Shown: piece by piece, positions 9,622 to 18,066 of the stretch
Position numbering within the stretch: the stretch's first letter is position 1
Layout of the letters: each line of letters starts with the position of its first letter
Assembly: GCF_004343705.1 (NCBI RefSeq)
Contig: NZ_SKFH01000003.1
Coordinates: 152,777-216,776, forward strand
Length of the DNA: 64,000 nucleotides
Source of the DNA: Flaviaesturariibacter aridisoli
GTDB taxonomy: Bacteria > Bacteroidota > Bacteroidia > Chitinophagales > Chitinophagaceae
Reading direction: 5' to 3'
Program-made: the position numbers and the translations under genes
Notes under the pieces: generated by a model
What the model was told of the DNA's origin: nothing
Seen by the model: only the letters and a program-made list of their open reading frames with translations
Databases searched by the model: none

Positions 9622-9772
9622 TGAAAAAGGTTTTTCACCGCTAAGAAAAGAAGGTGGTACGCAACAATGAAAAACAAAATGGACCCGCTGAATGCGGGTC
9701 CATGTATTTTCTGCGCGAAACGCTTATTCTCTTTTTTTCTTTCTCCGACCGCCAAAGCTTTAGCGTTGGCGG
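9622..9772. repeat. Intergenic inverted element around a terminator, copy 1
   Basis: The 305-bp space between the peptidase and alpha-oxoamine synthase genes carries no gene. It holds a left block (GAAAAAGGTTTTTCACCGC, then AAGAAAAGAAGGTGGTACGC), a terminator hairpin at 9679-9703, a right block with CGCGAAACGCTTATTC at 9714-9729, and a second stem at 9749-9772. The same order and words recur at 45092-45247, with the 16-mer identical at 45195-45210, which marks this as a dispersed element rather than chance. Confidence 0.65.
9679..9703. terminator. Terminator hairpin in the kbl-like gene 3' region
   Basis: ATGGACCCGC TGAAT GCGGGTCCAT hairpin with T-rich sequence on the minus-strand exit side (ATTTTGTTTTTC). 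It lies 100 nt past the stop of the alpha-oxoamine synthase gene and inside the intergenic element. Confidence 0.65.
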
Positions 9773-9802
9773 AGTGGTTCCGATGCTTTTTCCCTAACCT
9801 TC

Positions 9803-11065
9803 TTAAGCTTTCGCATCAGCCATGTCGGGGATGGCCTCTACCTTGTAGGCACCGGCGTCGAGCTTGGCCTTTGTTTCAGAGAAGGCGTTCAGCGTTGCCT
9901 CGATGTCGGCTTCGGTGTGCGAAGCAGTCGGAATGAGGCGGTAGATGATGTGGCCCTTCGGGATCACCGGGTATACCACGATCGAGCAGAAGATGCCGTA
10001 GTTTTCGCGAAGGTCCATCACCATGGCGGTGGCTTCTTCCACGCCGCCCTTCATGTACACGGGCGTCACCATCGTATCGGTGTTGCCGATGTCGAAGCCG
10101 CGCTCCTTGAGGCCGGCCTGGAGTGTACGAGCGTTGTGCCACAGCTTCGCGCGCATTTCGGGCATGTTGCGCAGCATTTCCAGGCGCTTCAGGTTGCCGA
10201 TCACGATGGGCATAGGCAGGCTCTTGGCGAAGATCTGCGAGCGGATGTTATAGCGGATGTAGTCTACGATCTGGCGGTCGCCGGCCACGAAGGCGCCGAT
10301 GGAAGCCATCGACTTGGCGAAGGTGGAAAAATACAGGTCGATGCCGTCCTGTACGCCTTGCGCTTCGCCGGCACCAGCGCCGGTGTCGCCGAGGGTGCCG
10401 AAGCCGTGGGCATCGTCCACCAGCAGGCGGAAGGAATATTTTTGCTTCAGGTCAACGATCTCTTTAAGCTTGCCCTGGTCGCCGGCCATGCCGAACACGC
10501 CTTCGGTGATCACCAGGATACCGCCCTGCTTGTTTTTTTCCACCAGTGCGGTGGCGCGCTCCATCTGCTTTTCGAAGTCTTCCAGGTCGTTGTGCTTGAA
10601 TACAAAGCGGTGGCCGGCATGAAGACGGAGTCCGTCGATGATGCAGGCGTGGTCTTCGGCGTCGTAAACGATCACGTCGTGGCGGGAGCAAAGCACGTCG
10701 ATGATGCTCACCATGCCCTGGTAACCGAAGTTGAGTAGGGCGGCGTCTTCCTTACCCACGAACTCGGCGAGTTCGCGCTCGAGCTGCTCGTGGTAGTTGG
10801 AGTTGCCGCTCATCATACGGGCGCCCATGGGGTAGGCGAGGCCGAACTCCTCGGAGCCGTCGGCGTCAGCCTTGCGCACATCGGGGTGGTTGGCGAGGCC
10901 CAGGTAATTATTGAGGCTCCACACGATCACGTCTTTGCCCCGGAATTTCATGCGGCTGCCGATCTCGCCTTCCAGCTTCGGAAACGCAAAATAGCCGTGG
11001 GCGCGCTCGCGGTGCTGACCGAGCGGGCCGTAATTTTTTACCAAACGCTCAAAAATATCTGCCAT
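9803..11065 (-). CDS. PLP-dependent alpha-oxoamine synthase family enzyme
   Basis: 420-residue fold-type I PLP enzyme that condenses an amino acid with an acyl-CoA and loses CO2. The signature elements are NNYLGLANHP, the GARMMSGNSNYHEQLERELA block, HACIIDG, DDAHGFGTLG (D217 and H220 contacting PLP) and the Schiff-base lysine K251 in STFAKSMASIG. In this family the substrate cannot be read from sequence alone: 2-amino-3-ketobutyrate ligase, serine palmitoyltransferase and cysteate acyltransferase (sulfonolipid synthesis) all fit. A Bacteroidota context and the N-terminal YGPLGQHRERAHGYFAFP block favour a lipid-type enzyme over BioF, which is inference. No biotin or threonine-degradation gene lies nearby. 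A TACCTTCG -7 box lies 24 nt upstream. Confidence 0.88.
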   Translation of the reverse strand: MADIFERLVKNYGPLGQHRERAHGYFAFPKLEGEIGSRMKFRGKDVIVWSLNNYLGLANHPDVRKADADGSEEFGLAYPMGARMMSGNSNYHEQLERELAEFVGKEDAALLNFGYQGMVSIIDVLCSRHDVIVYDAEDHACIIDGLRLHAGHRFVFKHNDLEDFEKQMERATALVEKNKQGGILVITEGVFGMAGDQGKLKEIVDLKQKYSFRLLVDDAHGFGTLGDTGAGAGEAQGVQDGIDLYFSTFAKSMASIGAFVAGDRQIVDYIRYNIRSQIFAKSLPMPIVIGNLKRLEMLRNMPEMRAKLWHNARTLQAGLKERGFDIGNTDTMVTPVYMKGGVEEATAMVMDLRENYGIFCSIVVYPVIPKGHIIYRLIPTASHTEADIEATLNAFSETKAKLDAGAYKVEAIPDMADAKA

Positions 11066-11089
11066 GTAACGGAGGTTTTAAAATTCGCG

Positions 11090-11097
11090 CGAAGGTA
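11090..11097 (-). promoter_or_regulatory. Candidate -7 box for the alpha-oxoamine synthase gene
   Basis: TACCTTCG on the minus strand, 24 nt before the ATG at 11065, fits TAnnTTTG with one change and predicts a leader of about 20 nt. Confidence 0.5.
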
Positions 11098-11102
11098 CGG
11101 AA

Positions 11103-11909
11103 TTATAAACGAAGCAGCACCACGGCGAGTCTCCAGCCACCGGGCTCGTGGCGCCACAGGCGCACGAACGGCTCGGGTTCGCCCTTGGCATTGGGCGTGG
11201 TGCCGTAAACCAGCGCCAGGTCGCCGGAGGGCGAAAGGAGCCGGCCCAGGGTCGTCGCCTCGATGTGCTGGGGCAGGGCTTTGAGCCACTTTTGCTGCTG
11301 ACCCGGCGTGAGGGCGTACGATTGGCCGGTACGCAGGAGCACGCTGGTGACCGACAGGAAGCTGCGGTGTGCCGCACGGGCGTCGCTACGGAGCACTACC
11401 GTAAAGGCACTGTCGGCCAGCTGCAGCGAGGCTTCATCGCCGCGGGACTTGCTGGCCTGGAAGGGATAGAGCACCTGCAGCGGCTCGGGGCCCTCGTCGG
11501 TGCCGCAGTCGAAGAGGAACTTCCACTGGTTATCGGCCTGCCGGTGCCAGATGGTAAAAAAGTGCCCGCGAGCCGACACCGAATCGGCTTCGGTGGAACG
11601 ATAGGTCCAGGGGCCCGTGGAAAAGCCCCAGTCGCCGGAGTTGGCCAGCTCCGCCACCACGGGTTTCCAATGGAGCAAGCCAGGGCGCTTTTCCTTGGCC
11701 TGCCATTCGGCGTAGCTCTTTTGAAAGGCGTTCTTGCGGTACATCACAGCGGCCGTATCCATAAAGGCGAGGAAGGCGTCGCGGGTGTTTTCGCGCACCG
11801 ACTGTGCGGCAAAGCGGTTTTCGGCGGCCACCATGTCCTGCAGCGCGGGCGGCTGCGCGTGGCACCAGCCCCCCGCAAGGAGCGCCGCCACGAGTAAAAG
11901 ATGCTTCAT
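11103..11909 (-). CDS. Exported SnoaL/DUF4440-like protein of unknown function
   Basis: 268-residue protein with a signal peptide (MKHLLLVAALLAGGWCHAQ), which fixes the start at ATG 11907-11909 although the frame is open further upstream. The body resembles a tandem SnoaL/NTF2-like arrangement: a first half with ENRFAAQSVREN, AFMDTAAVMYRK and DWGFSTGPWTY..GHFFTIWHRQADNQWKFLFDCG, and a weaker second half ending YGTT..PFVRLWRHEPGGWRLAVVLL. The closing pattern, W-x-x-x followed by a hydrophobic strand, is typical of DUF4440 folds. No catalytic residues can be assigned. Its stop lies 38 nt upstream of the alpha-oxoamine synthase gene on the same strand, so co-transcription is possible. It diverges from pafA. 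Confidence 0.75.
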   Translation of the reverse strand: MKHLLLVAALLAGGWCHAQPPALQDMVAAENRFAAQSVRENTRDAFLAFMDTAAVMYRKNAFQKSYAEWQAKEKRPGLLHWKPVVAELANSGDWGFSTGPWTYRSTEADSVSARGHFFTIWHRQADNQWKFLFDCGTDEGPEPLQVLYPFQASKSRGDEASLQLADSAFTVVLRSDARAAHRSFLSVTSVLLRTGQSYALTPGQQQKWLKALPQHIEATTLGRLLSPSGDLALVYGTTPNAKGEPEPFVRLWRHEPGGWRLAVVLLRL

Positions 11910-11967
11910 CGCCCCAAGATATAATGCATTTTTAAAGAGGCGCTGCCGCCGGTCCTTTTTTGAGCCG

Positions 11968-11975
11968 TAATTTTG
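11968..11975 (+). promoter_or_regulatory. Candidate -7 box for pafA
   Basis: TAATTTTG, a full match to TAnnTTTG, 22 nt upstream of the pafA ATG. Confidence 0.55.
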
Positions 11976-11997
11976 CCGCCTTAACCCCGATCCGGAT

Positions 11998-13620
11998 ATG
12001 AAGCGTTTGGTTTTTGCCTTGTTCTTTTTCAGTTTCCTCATCCCCGCCGGCGCCCAGATGCCCGAGCGGCCCAAGCTGGTGGTAGGCCTTGTGGTGGACC
12101 AGATGCGTTGGGACTACCTTTATCGCTACGCCGACCGCTACGGCAAGGACGGCTTCCGCCGCCTGCTGCGCGAGGGCTTTTCCTGCGAGAATACCTTTAT
12201 CCCCTACACGCCGACTTATACGGCGCCCGGCCACACCTGTATTTATACGGGCAGTGTGCCCTCGCTGCACGGCATCATTTCCAACACCTGGTGGGACCGG
12301 CGCACCGACACCACGATGTACTGCACCGAAGACAAGTCGGTAAGCGGCGTCGGCAGCAACAGCGTCTGGGGGCAAATGTCGCCGCGCAACCTCTGGGCCA
12401 ACACGATCACCGACGAACTGCGGCTCGCCACCAACTTCCGCAACAAGACCATAGCCATCGCCCTCAAGGACCGCGGGGCGATTCTGCCGGGAGGCCACAC
12501 GGCCAACGGTGCTTTCTGGTTCGACAACGCCTCGCACGGCTGGATCACGAGCACCTATTACGGCAACAGCCTGCCGGGCTGGGTACAGGCGTTCAATGCC
12601 AGGGCCCTTCCTGATGCGTACCTGAAACAAAACTGGAACACCCTCTACCCCATCGCCACCTATGCCCAGAGCAGCCCTGACGCGCAGCGCTGGGAGGGCG
12701 TTTTGCCGGGCGGCACCAATACCTTTCCACACCGCACCGACACACTGCGCGGCGATGTGGCCATGAACGCCTTCCGTACCTCGCCCTGGGGCAATGCCTA
12801 TACGTTGGAATTCGCCAAGTCGGCCATTGCCAACGAGCGCCTCGGCAAGACCGCGTTTACCGACTTCCTTGCCGTGTCACTCTCTTCAACTGACTATATT
12901 GGCCACACTTTCGGTCCCAATTCGATCGAAGCCGAAGACTGCTTCCTGCGGCTCGACCAGCAGCTGGCCTCCTTCCTCAAATACCTCGACGAGCAGGTGG
13001 GCAAGGGCAATTACCTGTTGTTTCTCACCGCCGACCACGGCGCCGCACACACCCCGGGCTTTACTGCCGACCAGAAGATCCCTTCCGGCCGCGTGGACGA
13101 CCGGGCCCTTCAGGACAGCCTCAATGCCGCCGTGTCGCGTGCCTTCGGGTTCCCGCGCGTGGTGCGCTCCCTGATCAACTACCAGGTGTACCTCGACAAC
13201 GAGGCCATTCGCCGCGCCGGCGCCGACCGCGTGGCCGTCAAGAACTTCGTAATGGCCGAGCTGATGCGTCACCCGGGCGTGTCGAAGGTGGTGGACCTCG
13301 AAAACCTCACCGGGGCCACGCTGCCGCCGCGGATCAAGGATATGGTCATTAACGGCTACAACCAGCAGCGCAGCGGCGATATCCAGTTCGTGTTTCGCCC
13401 GCAGTGGTTCGACTGGGGCGGCAATACGGGCACCACCCACGGCGCCCCCTACCCCTACGACGCACATATCCCGCTGCTGTGGTTTGGCTGGAAGCAGAAG
13501 CCCGGACGTCTCGTACGCGAAGTGTACATGACCGACATCGCCGCCACGCTGGCCGCCCTCCTGCATATCCAGATGCCCAATGCCAGCCTGGGCAAGCCCA
13601 TCGAAGAGGTGGTCCGCTAG
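11998..13620 (+). CDS. pafA: PafA-like alkaline phosphatase family protein
   Basis: 540-residue periplasmic metal-dependent phosphatase, likely releasing phosphate from organic monoesters. It opens with a signal peptide (MKRLVFALFFFSFLIPAGAQ). Features of the alkaline phosphatase superfamily are visible: VVDQMRWDYLYRY with the first metal Asp at 34, the nucleophilic Thr in TPTYTAPGHT (about residue 75), the Asn of SNTWW, and the KDRGA Lys/Arg pair, which corresponds to the phosphate-contacting pair of Chryseobacterium PafA. Further metal ligands are D-x-x-GH in SSTDYIGHTFG and DHGA near residue 348, with a distal His in TTHGAPYPYD. Length fits the family. PafA enzymes are known to resist phosphate inhibition; that this one does is inference. 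It diverges from the SnoaL-like gene. Confidence 0.92.
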   Translation: MKRLVFALFFFSFLIPAGAQMPERPKLVVGLVVDQMRWDYLYRYADRYGKDGFRRLLREGFSCENTFIPYTPTYTAPGHTCIYTGSVPSLHGIISNTWWDRRTDTTMYCTEDKSVSGVGSNSVWGQMSPRNLWANTITDELRLATNFRNKTIAIALKDRGAILPGGHTANGAFWFDNASHGWITSTYYGNSLPGWVQAFNARALPDAYLKQNWNTLYPIATYAQSSPDAQRWEGVLPGGTNTFPHRTDTLRGDVAMNAFRTSPWGNAYTLEFAKSAIANERLGKTAFTDFLAVSLSSTDYIGHTFGPNSIEAEDCFLRLDQQLASFLKYLDEQVGKGNYLLFLTADHGAAHTPGFTADQKIPSGRVDDRALQDSLNAAVSRAFGFPRVVRSLINYQVYLDNEAIRRAGADRVAVKNFVMAELMRHPGVSKVVDLENLTGATLPPRIKDMVINGYNQQRSGDIQFVFRPQWFDWGGNTGTTHGAPYPYDAHIPLLWFGWKQKPGRLVREVYMTDIAATLAALLHIQMPNASLGKPIEEVVR

Positions 13621-13692
13621 GGATGGTTTGTATTTTGGGTTTGTGGTTGAAAGTCGGCTATCATCCGGATAATTCACCCGTCTGCCGATTAT

Positions 13693-13718
13693 CCCATCAG
13701 CCCATCACCCCATCAGCA
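13693..13718. repeat. Short tandem word run upstream of glmS
   Basis: Three near-identical 8-9-nt words (CCCATCAG, CCCATCAC, CCCATCAG) in the 169-bp space before glmS, one of several word runs of this kind in the window. The rest of that space shows only a weak -7-like TACTTTAT near 13763. Confidence 0.5.
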
Positions 13719-13789
13719 CATTCGCTCTTTGGCAGTCTGCCCGTTTTTCCGGAATTTCGCGTACTTTATTTAACTACATCTACCCTCAT

Positions 13790-15625
13790 ATGTGCGGAAT
13801 CGTCGCTTACATCGGCCCTCGCGAAGCCTACCCCGTTATTCTGAAAGGTCTCAAAAGGCTGGAGTACCGCGGCTATGACAGCGCCGGCGTGGCTTTGCTG
13901 GACAAGGGCCTGAACGTATATAAGAAGAAAGGCAAGGTTGCCGAACTCGAGGAAAGCCTCGTGGGCAAGAACCTGCACTCCCATATCGGCATCGGCCACA
14001 CCCGGTGGGCTACCCACGGCGAGCCGAACGACCGCAACGCACACCCCCACCTGTCGGCCTCCGGCCGGCTGGCGATGATCCACAACGGCATCATCGAGAA
14101 CTATGCCCAGCTGAAGGAAGACCTTGCCCGCAAAGGCTACACCTTCAAGAGCGATACCGACACCGAGGTGCTGCTCAACTTCATTGAAGACATCCAGAAC
14201 AACCTCGGCTGCCCGCTGGAAGAAGCGGTGCGCGTGGCCCTCAAGCGCGTCGTTGGCGCCTACGTGATCGTGCTTATGGACCAGGACAACCCCGACACCA
14301 TCATCACGGCCCGCAAAGGCTCGCCGCTGGTGATCGGCATCGGCAAGAACGAGCACTTCCTCGCCTCCGACGCCTCCCCCATCATTGAGTATACGAAGGA
14401 AGTGGTCTATGTGAACGACTACGAGCTCGCCATCATCAAGGCCGATGAGCTCATTCTGAAGAACCTGGGCAACGAGCGCCAGACGCCGTTTATCCAGAAG
14501 CTCGACATGGAGCTCGCCGCCATCGAAAAGGGCGGTTTCGATCACTTCATGCTGAAAGAGATTTTTGAGCAGCCCCAGACCATTAAAGACTGCCTCCGCG
14601 GCCGCCTCGACGCCGAAAACGGCACCATCACCATGAGCGGCATCTCCAAGTACGCCGAGCAGCTGATGAACGCCAACCGCATCGTAATGGTCGCCTGCGG
14701 CACGAGCTGGCACGCAGGCCTCGTGGCGGAATACATTTTCGAAGAACTGTGCCGCATCAACGTGGAAGTGGAGTACGCCTCCGAGTTCCGCTATCGCAAC
14801 CCGGTGATCCAGCCCGGCGACGTGATCCTCGCCATATCGCAGAGCGGTGAGACCGCCGACACGCTGGTGGCCATCGAAAACGCCAAGAAGCAGGGTGCCA
14901 TCATCATGGGCATCGTGAACGTGGTCGGCTCTTCCATTGCCCGCCTGTCGGATACCGGCGCCTACACCCACGCCGGCCCCGAGATCGGCGTAGCTTCCAC
15001 AAAAGCCTTCACCGGCCAGCTCGCCGTGCTCACCATGGTAGCGCTGAAGGTGGCCCTCGAAAAGGGCACCATCACCCACGAGCGCTTCCTGCAGTTGGTG
15101 CGGGAGCTCGACGCCATCCCGGAAAAAGTGGCTAAGATCCTCGAGCAGGACGACGCCATCAAGGCCCTCGCCGAGAAATACAAGGACGCGTCCAACTGCC
15201 TCTACCTCGGCCGCGGATACAACTTCCCCGTGGCCCTCGAAGGCGCGCTGAAGCTGAAAGAGATCTCTTACATCCACGCAGAAGGCTACCCCGCCGCTGA
15301 AATGAAGCACGGCCCGATCGCGCTGGTGGATGCCAACCTGCCGGTTATTTTCATCGCCACGAAGGATTCCTACCACGAAAAGGTCATCTCCAACATGCAG
15401 GAGATCAAGGCCCGCAAAGGCCGCGTGGTGGCCATCATCAACGAAGGCGACACGCAAAGCACGACGCTGGCCGACGATGTGATCGTGGTGCCCGAAACCG
15501 ACGAGATCCTTGCGCCGATGCTGAACTGCATTCCCCTGCAGTTGCTGGCCTACCACATCGGTGTGGCCAAAGGCTTCGACGTGGATAAGCCGCGCAACCT
15601 GGCGAAGAGCGTGACCGTGGAATAA
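13790..15625 (+). CDS. glmS: Glutamine--fructose-6-phosphate aminotransferase (isomerizing)
   Basis: 611-residue cytoplasmic enzyme making glucosamine-6-phosphate from fructose-6-phosphate and glutamine, the entry to UDP-GlcNAc, peptidoglycan and lipid A. The N-terminal class II glutaminase starts with MCGIVAYIG, where Cys2 becomes the N-terminal nucleophile after Met removal. The HTRWATHG block is intact. Two SIS domains follow, with CGTSWHAG, SQSGETADT and ASTKAFTGQ in the first and the GRGYNFPVALEGALKLKE block in the second. The protein ends KSVTVE, the conserved active-site tail. Length is exactly usual. It is followed by a strong terminator and then by a DUF4954 gene on the same strand. 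No glmS ribozyme is expected in this phylum and none was seen. Confidence 0.98.
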   Translation: MCGIVAYIGPREAYPVILKGLKRLEYRGYDSAGVALLDKGLNVYKKKGKVAELEESLVGKNLHSHIGIGHTRWATHGEPNDRNAHPHLSASGRLAMIHNGIIENYAQLKEDLARKGYTFKSDTDTEVLLNFIEDIQNNLGCPLEEAVRVALKRVVGAYVIVLMDQDNPDTIITARKGSPLVIGIGKNEHFLASDASPIIEYTKEVVYVNDYELAIIKADELILKNLGNERQTPFIQKLDMELAAIEKGGFDHFMLKEIFEQPQTIKDCLRGRLDAENGTITMSGISKYAEQLMNANRIVMVACGTSWHAGLVAEYIFEELCRINVEVEYASEFRYRNPVIQPGDVILAISQSGETADTLVAIENAKKQGAIIMGIVNVVGSSIARLSDTGAYTHAGPEIGVASTKAFTGQLAVLTMVALKVALEKGTITHERFLQLVRELDAIPEKVAKILEQDDAIKALAEKYKDASNCLYLGRGYNFPVALEGALKLKEISYIHAEGYPAAEMKHGPIALVDANLPVIFIATKDSYHEKVISNMQEIKARKGRVVAIINEGDTQSTTLADDVIVVPETDEILAPMLNCIPLQLLAYHIGVAKGFDVDKPRNLAKSVTVE

Positions 15626-15655
15626 ACCCGCACGCCGATAAACACCTATAAAAGA

Positions 15656-15684
15656 ATACCCGTCGCCCAGCGACGGGTATTTTG
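15656..15684 (+). terminator. glmS terminator
   Basis: AATACCCGTCGC CCA GCGACGGGTATT hairpin followed by TTTGC, 30 nt after the glmS stop. Confidence 0.85.
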
Positions 15685-15771
15685 CTAAAAAAAGGCATAC
15701 CTGCGCCATCCGCGCGCTCTGCCTGCCCCGCCCGGTGGGCGTTCGGCGTTCGTTATTAACCCGACACTCGC

Positions 15772-15779
15772 TAATTTCG
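15772..15779 (+). promoter_or_regulatory. Candidate -7 box predicting a leaderless DUF4954 mRNA
   Basis: TAATTTCG fits the -7 consensus with one change and ends only 4 nt (TCAG) before the ATG at 15784. With the usual spacing, transcription would begin at or next to the A of the start codon. Confidence 0.5.
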
Positions 15780-15783
15780 TCAG

Positions 15784-17997
15784 ATGAACGACATCCGGAA
15801 GATCGCGCTGCCTTCGATCGGCTACGGCTTTGTAGACCCGAAGTACCTGCCCGAGGGCGCGGACGAATACTACCTCCGCAATATGCAGAACCGCAGCGGC
15901 ATTGAGTACCGCAACCTGACGGCCTACGAGATCGAGGTGCTCGTGCGCAACAACAACCGGTCCGACGACTGGAACAAGATCCAGGTCTCGGATGCCTTCA
16001 ACGCCGACCTCGTGCGCAACTGCAAGTTTTTCGGGCTGGTGCGCATCGGCAAACTGGAAAGCGTGGCCCTGCGCCACCACAACGTGACCCACCCCGTGGG
16101 CCTCTACAACAGCACCATCATCTCCTGCGACTTTGGCGACAACGTTGTTGTCGACAACGTGAAATACCTGGCCAACTACATTACGGGCAACGAAGTAATG
16201 CTGCTCAATATCGACGAGCTGCACACCACGCAGGCCGCCAAGTTCGGCAACGGCATCCTGAAAGACGGCGAAGACGAAAGCATCCGCGTGTGGCTGGAAG
16301 TATGCAATGAGAACGCCGGCCGCAAGATCATTCCCTTCAACGGGATGTTGCCCGGCGATGCCTGGCTCTGGGCCAAGTACCGCGCCGACGGCGTTCTCAT
16401 GGAGCGCCTCAAGGAGCTGACGCAGCTGCGCTACGACGCCCGCCGGGGCTATTATGGCAAGATCGGCGACCGTACCGTGATCAAGAACACCAGCATCGTC
16501 AAGGACGTGTGGGTGGGCTCGGACGCGTATATCAAAGGCGCCAACAAGCTGAAAAACCTGACCATCAACTCCGCCCCCGACGCGATGTCGCAGGTGGGCG
16601 AAGGCTGTGAGCTGGTGAACGGCATCGTGGGCTACGGCTGCCGCATCTTTTACGGGGTAAAGGCCGTGCGTTTTGTAACGGCTTCGCATTCACAACTCAA
16701 ATACGGCGCGCGCCTCATCAACTCGTACCTGGGCAACAATGCTACGATCTCCTGTTGCGAAGTGCTCAACTCGCTCATCTTTCCCGCGCACGAGCAACAC
16801 CACAACAACTCCTTCCTGTGCGCTGCGCTGGTAATGGGCCAAAGCAATATGGCTGCCGGCGCCACCGTGGGCTCCAACCACAACAGCCGCGCCGCCGATG
16901 GCGAGATCGTGGCCGGCCGCGGCTTCTGGCCCGGCCTCTGCGTGAGCCTGAAGCACAATTCCAAATTCGCCTCCTTCGCCCTGATCGCCAAAGGCGACTA
17001 CACGAGCGAGCTCAACATCCCGATACCCTTCAGCCTGATCTCGAACGACGAAAGCAACAACCGCCTGCAGGTGATGCCCGCCTACTGGTTCCAGTACAAC
17101 ATGTACGCGCTGGCCCGCAACGCCTTCAAATACGTGGACCGCGACAAGCGTACGCGCCGCAGCCAGTATATCGAATACGACTACCTCGCACCGGATAGTG
17201 TGAACGAGATCTTTACGGCCCTGCGGCTGCTGGAACGCTTTGCGGCCCTGCACACGCGCGGCGGCGACGCGGGCGGCCTTTCGGAAGAAGCGCTCGAGGC
17301 CGAAGGCAGCCAGCTGCTCCAGGAGGGCAAGCTCGATGCGAAGGCCGGTATCCGCGCCTATGGCTTTGAGAACAACGCCCGGCAAACGATCCTTACCAAA
17401 GTGCCTGAATCCTGGCGCATCTTCCGGCAGCTGATTCACTATTACGCCGGCATTCAGCTGCTCCAATGGTGGGAGGAAAAAGGATTCCGCTCCTTCGCCG
17501 ACCTAAAGGCCACCCTTCCAGAAACCGTGGTGCGCGGCGACTGGCACAATGCCGGCGGCCAGCTGATGCCCGACACCTCCGTGCAAACGCTCATTGAAGG
17601 CGTCAAGAGCGGCGACTTCCGCAGCTGGAGCGAGGTGCATTCCTATTATGAATTGAACAGCGCATTATATCCCGAACAAAAGCGCAACCACGCGCTGGCG
17701 TCTTATTTCGAGCTGTGCGGCATCGACCGCGAAGGATTCGGGGAAACCGAGTTCCGGGAACTGCTCGGGCAGACGCTCGCCGTAAAGGAATGGATGGTCG
17801 CCGGCATTCGTAATGCGCGTGCGAAGGACTACGAGAACCCGTTCCGGAAAATGGTCTATGAAAGTGAAGCGGAAATGAACGAGGTTGTGGGCAAGCTCGA
17901 AGAAAACAGCTTTATCCGCCAGCAGGGCGAAGAGCTCTTGGCGCTGCGCCAGCAGGTTGCGCGCATCGTGAAGGAAGGCACCCTCGCAACAGCCTGA
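15784..17997 (+). CDS. DUF4954 family hexapeptide-repeat protein
   Basis: 737-residue soluble protein of a Bacteroidota family without an established function. The middle (about residues 60-370) has the irregular hydrophobic/Asn-Gly periodicity of a left-handed parallel beta-helix as found in hexapeptide acyl- and nucleotidyltransferases: GLYNSTIISCDFGDNVVVDNVKYL, KNTSIVKDVWVGSD, VNGIVGYGCRIFYGVKA, GARLINSYLGNNATISCCEVLNS. The AGATVGSNHNSRAADGE stretch looks like a site loop. The C-terminal ~300 residues are helical and Glu/Lys-rich. It has no signal peptide. It follows glmS but has its own apparent promoter and lies behind the glmS terminator. A role near UDP-sugar metabolism is suggested only by this proximity and the helix type, so treat it as unknown. 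Family name is confident. Confidence 0.85.
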   Translation: MNDIRKIALPSIGYGFVDPKYLPEGADEYYLRNMQNRSGIEYRNLTAYEIEVLVRNNNRSDDWNKIQVSDAFNADLVRNCKFFGLVRIGKLESVALRHHNVTHPVGLYNSTIISCDFGDNVVVDNVKYLANYITGNEVMLLNIDELHTTQAAKFGNGILKDGEDESIRVWLEVCNENAGRKIIPFNGMLPGDAWLWAKYRADGVLMERLKELTQLRYDARRGYYGKIGDRTVIKNTSIVKDVWVGSDAYIKGANKLKNLTINSAPDAMSQVGEGCELVNGIVGYGCRIFYGVKAVRFVTASHSQLKYGARLINSYLGNNATISCCEVLNSLIFPAHEQHHNNSFLCAALVMGQSNMAAGATVGSNHNSRAADGEIVAGRGFWPGLCVSLKHNSKFASFALIAKGDYTSELNIPIPFSLISNDESNNRLQVMPAYWFQYNMYALARNAFKYVDRDKRTRRSQYIEYDYLAPDSVNEIFTALRLLERFAALHTRGGDAGGLSEEALEAEGSQLLQEGKLDAKAGIRAYGFENNARQTILTKVPESWRIFRQLIHYYAGIQLLQWWEEKGFRSFADLKATLPETVVRGDWHNAGGQLMPDTSVQTLIEGVKSGDFRSWSEVHSYYELNSALYPEQKRNHALASYFELCGIDREGFGETEFRELLGQTLAVKEWMVAGIRNARAKDYENPFRKMVYESEAEMNEVVGKLEENSFIRQQGEELLALRQQVARIVKEGTLATA

Positions 17998-18017
17998 TCC
18001 CGGACCTATATAAATGG

Positions 18018-18045
18018 AAAAGAGCCCTTCGTAAAGGGCTCTTTT
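18018..18045. terminator. Bidirectional terminator between DUF4954 and lipoprotein genes
   Basis: AAAAGAGCCCTT CGTA AAGGGCTCTTTT, a perfect 12-bp stem between convergent genes. Confidence 0.88.
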
Positions 18046-18066
18046 CGTATCGTCAACCAACGAGAA

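Noticed and set aside
13690..13720. Tandem CCCATCAG words considered as a CRISPR array
   Set aside because: Words are only 8-9 nt with no spacers of fixed length, and there is no cas gene.
13621..13789. glmS leader considered as a ribozyme or riboswitch
   Set aside because: No glmS ribozyme core or other known aptamer motif could be recognised, and the family is rare outside Gram-positives.
13766..15709. 647-codon minus-strand frame across glmS
   Set aside because: Antisense shadow; glmS is unambiguous on the plus strand.
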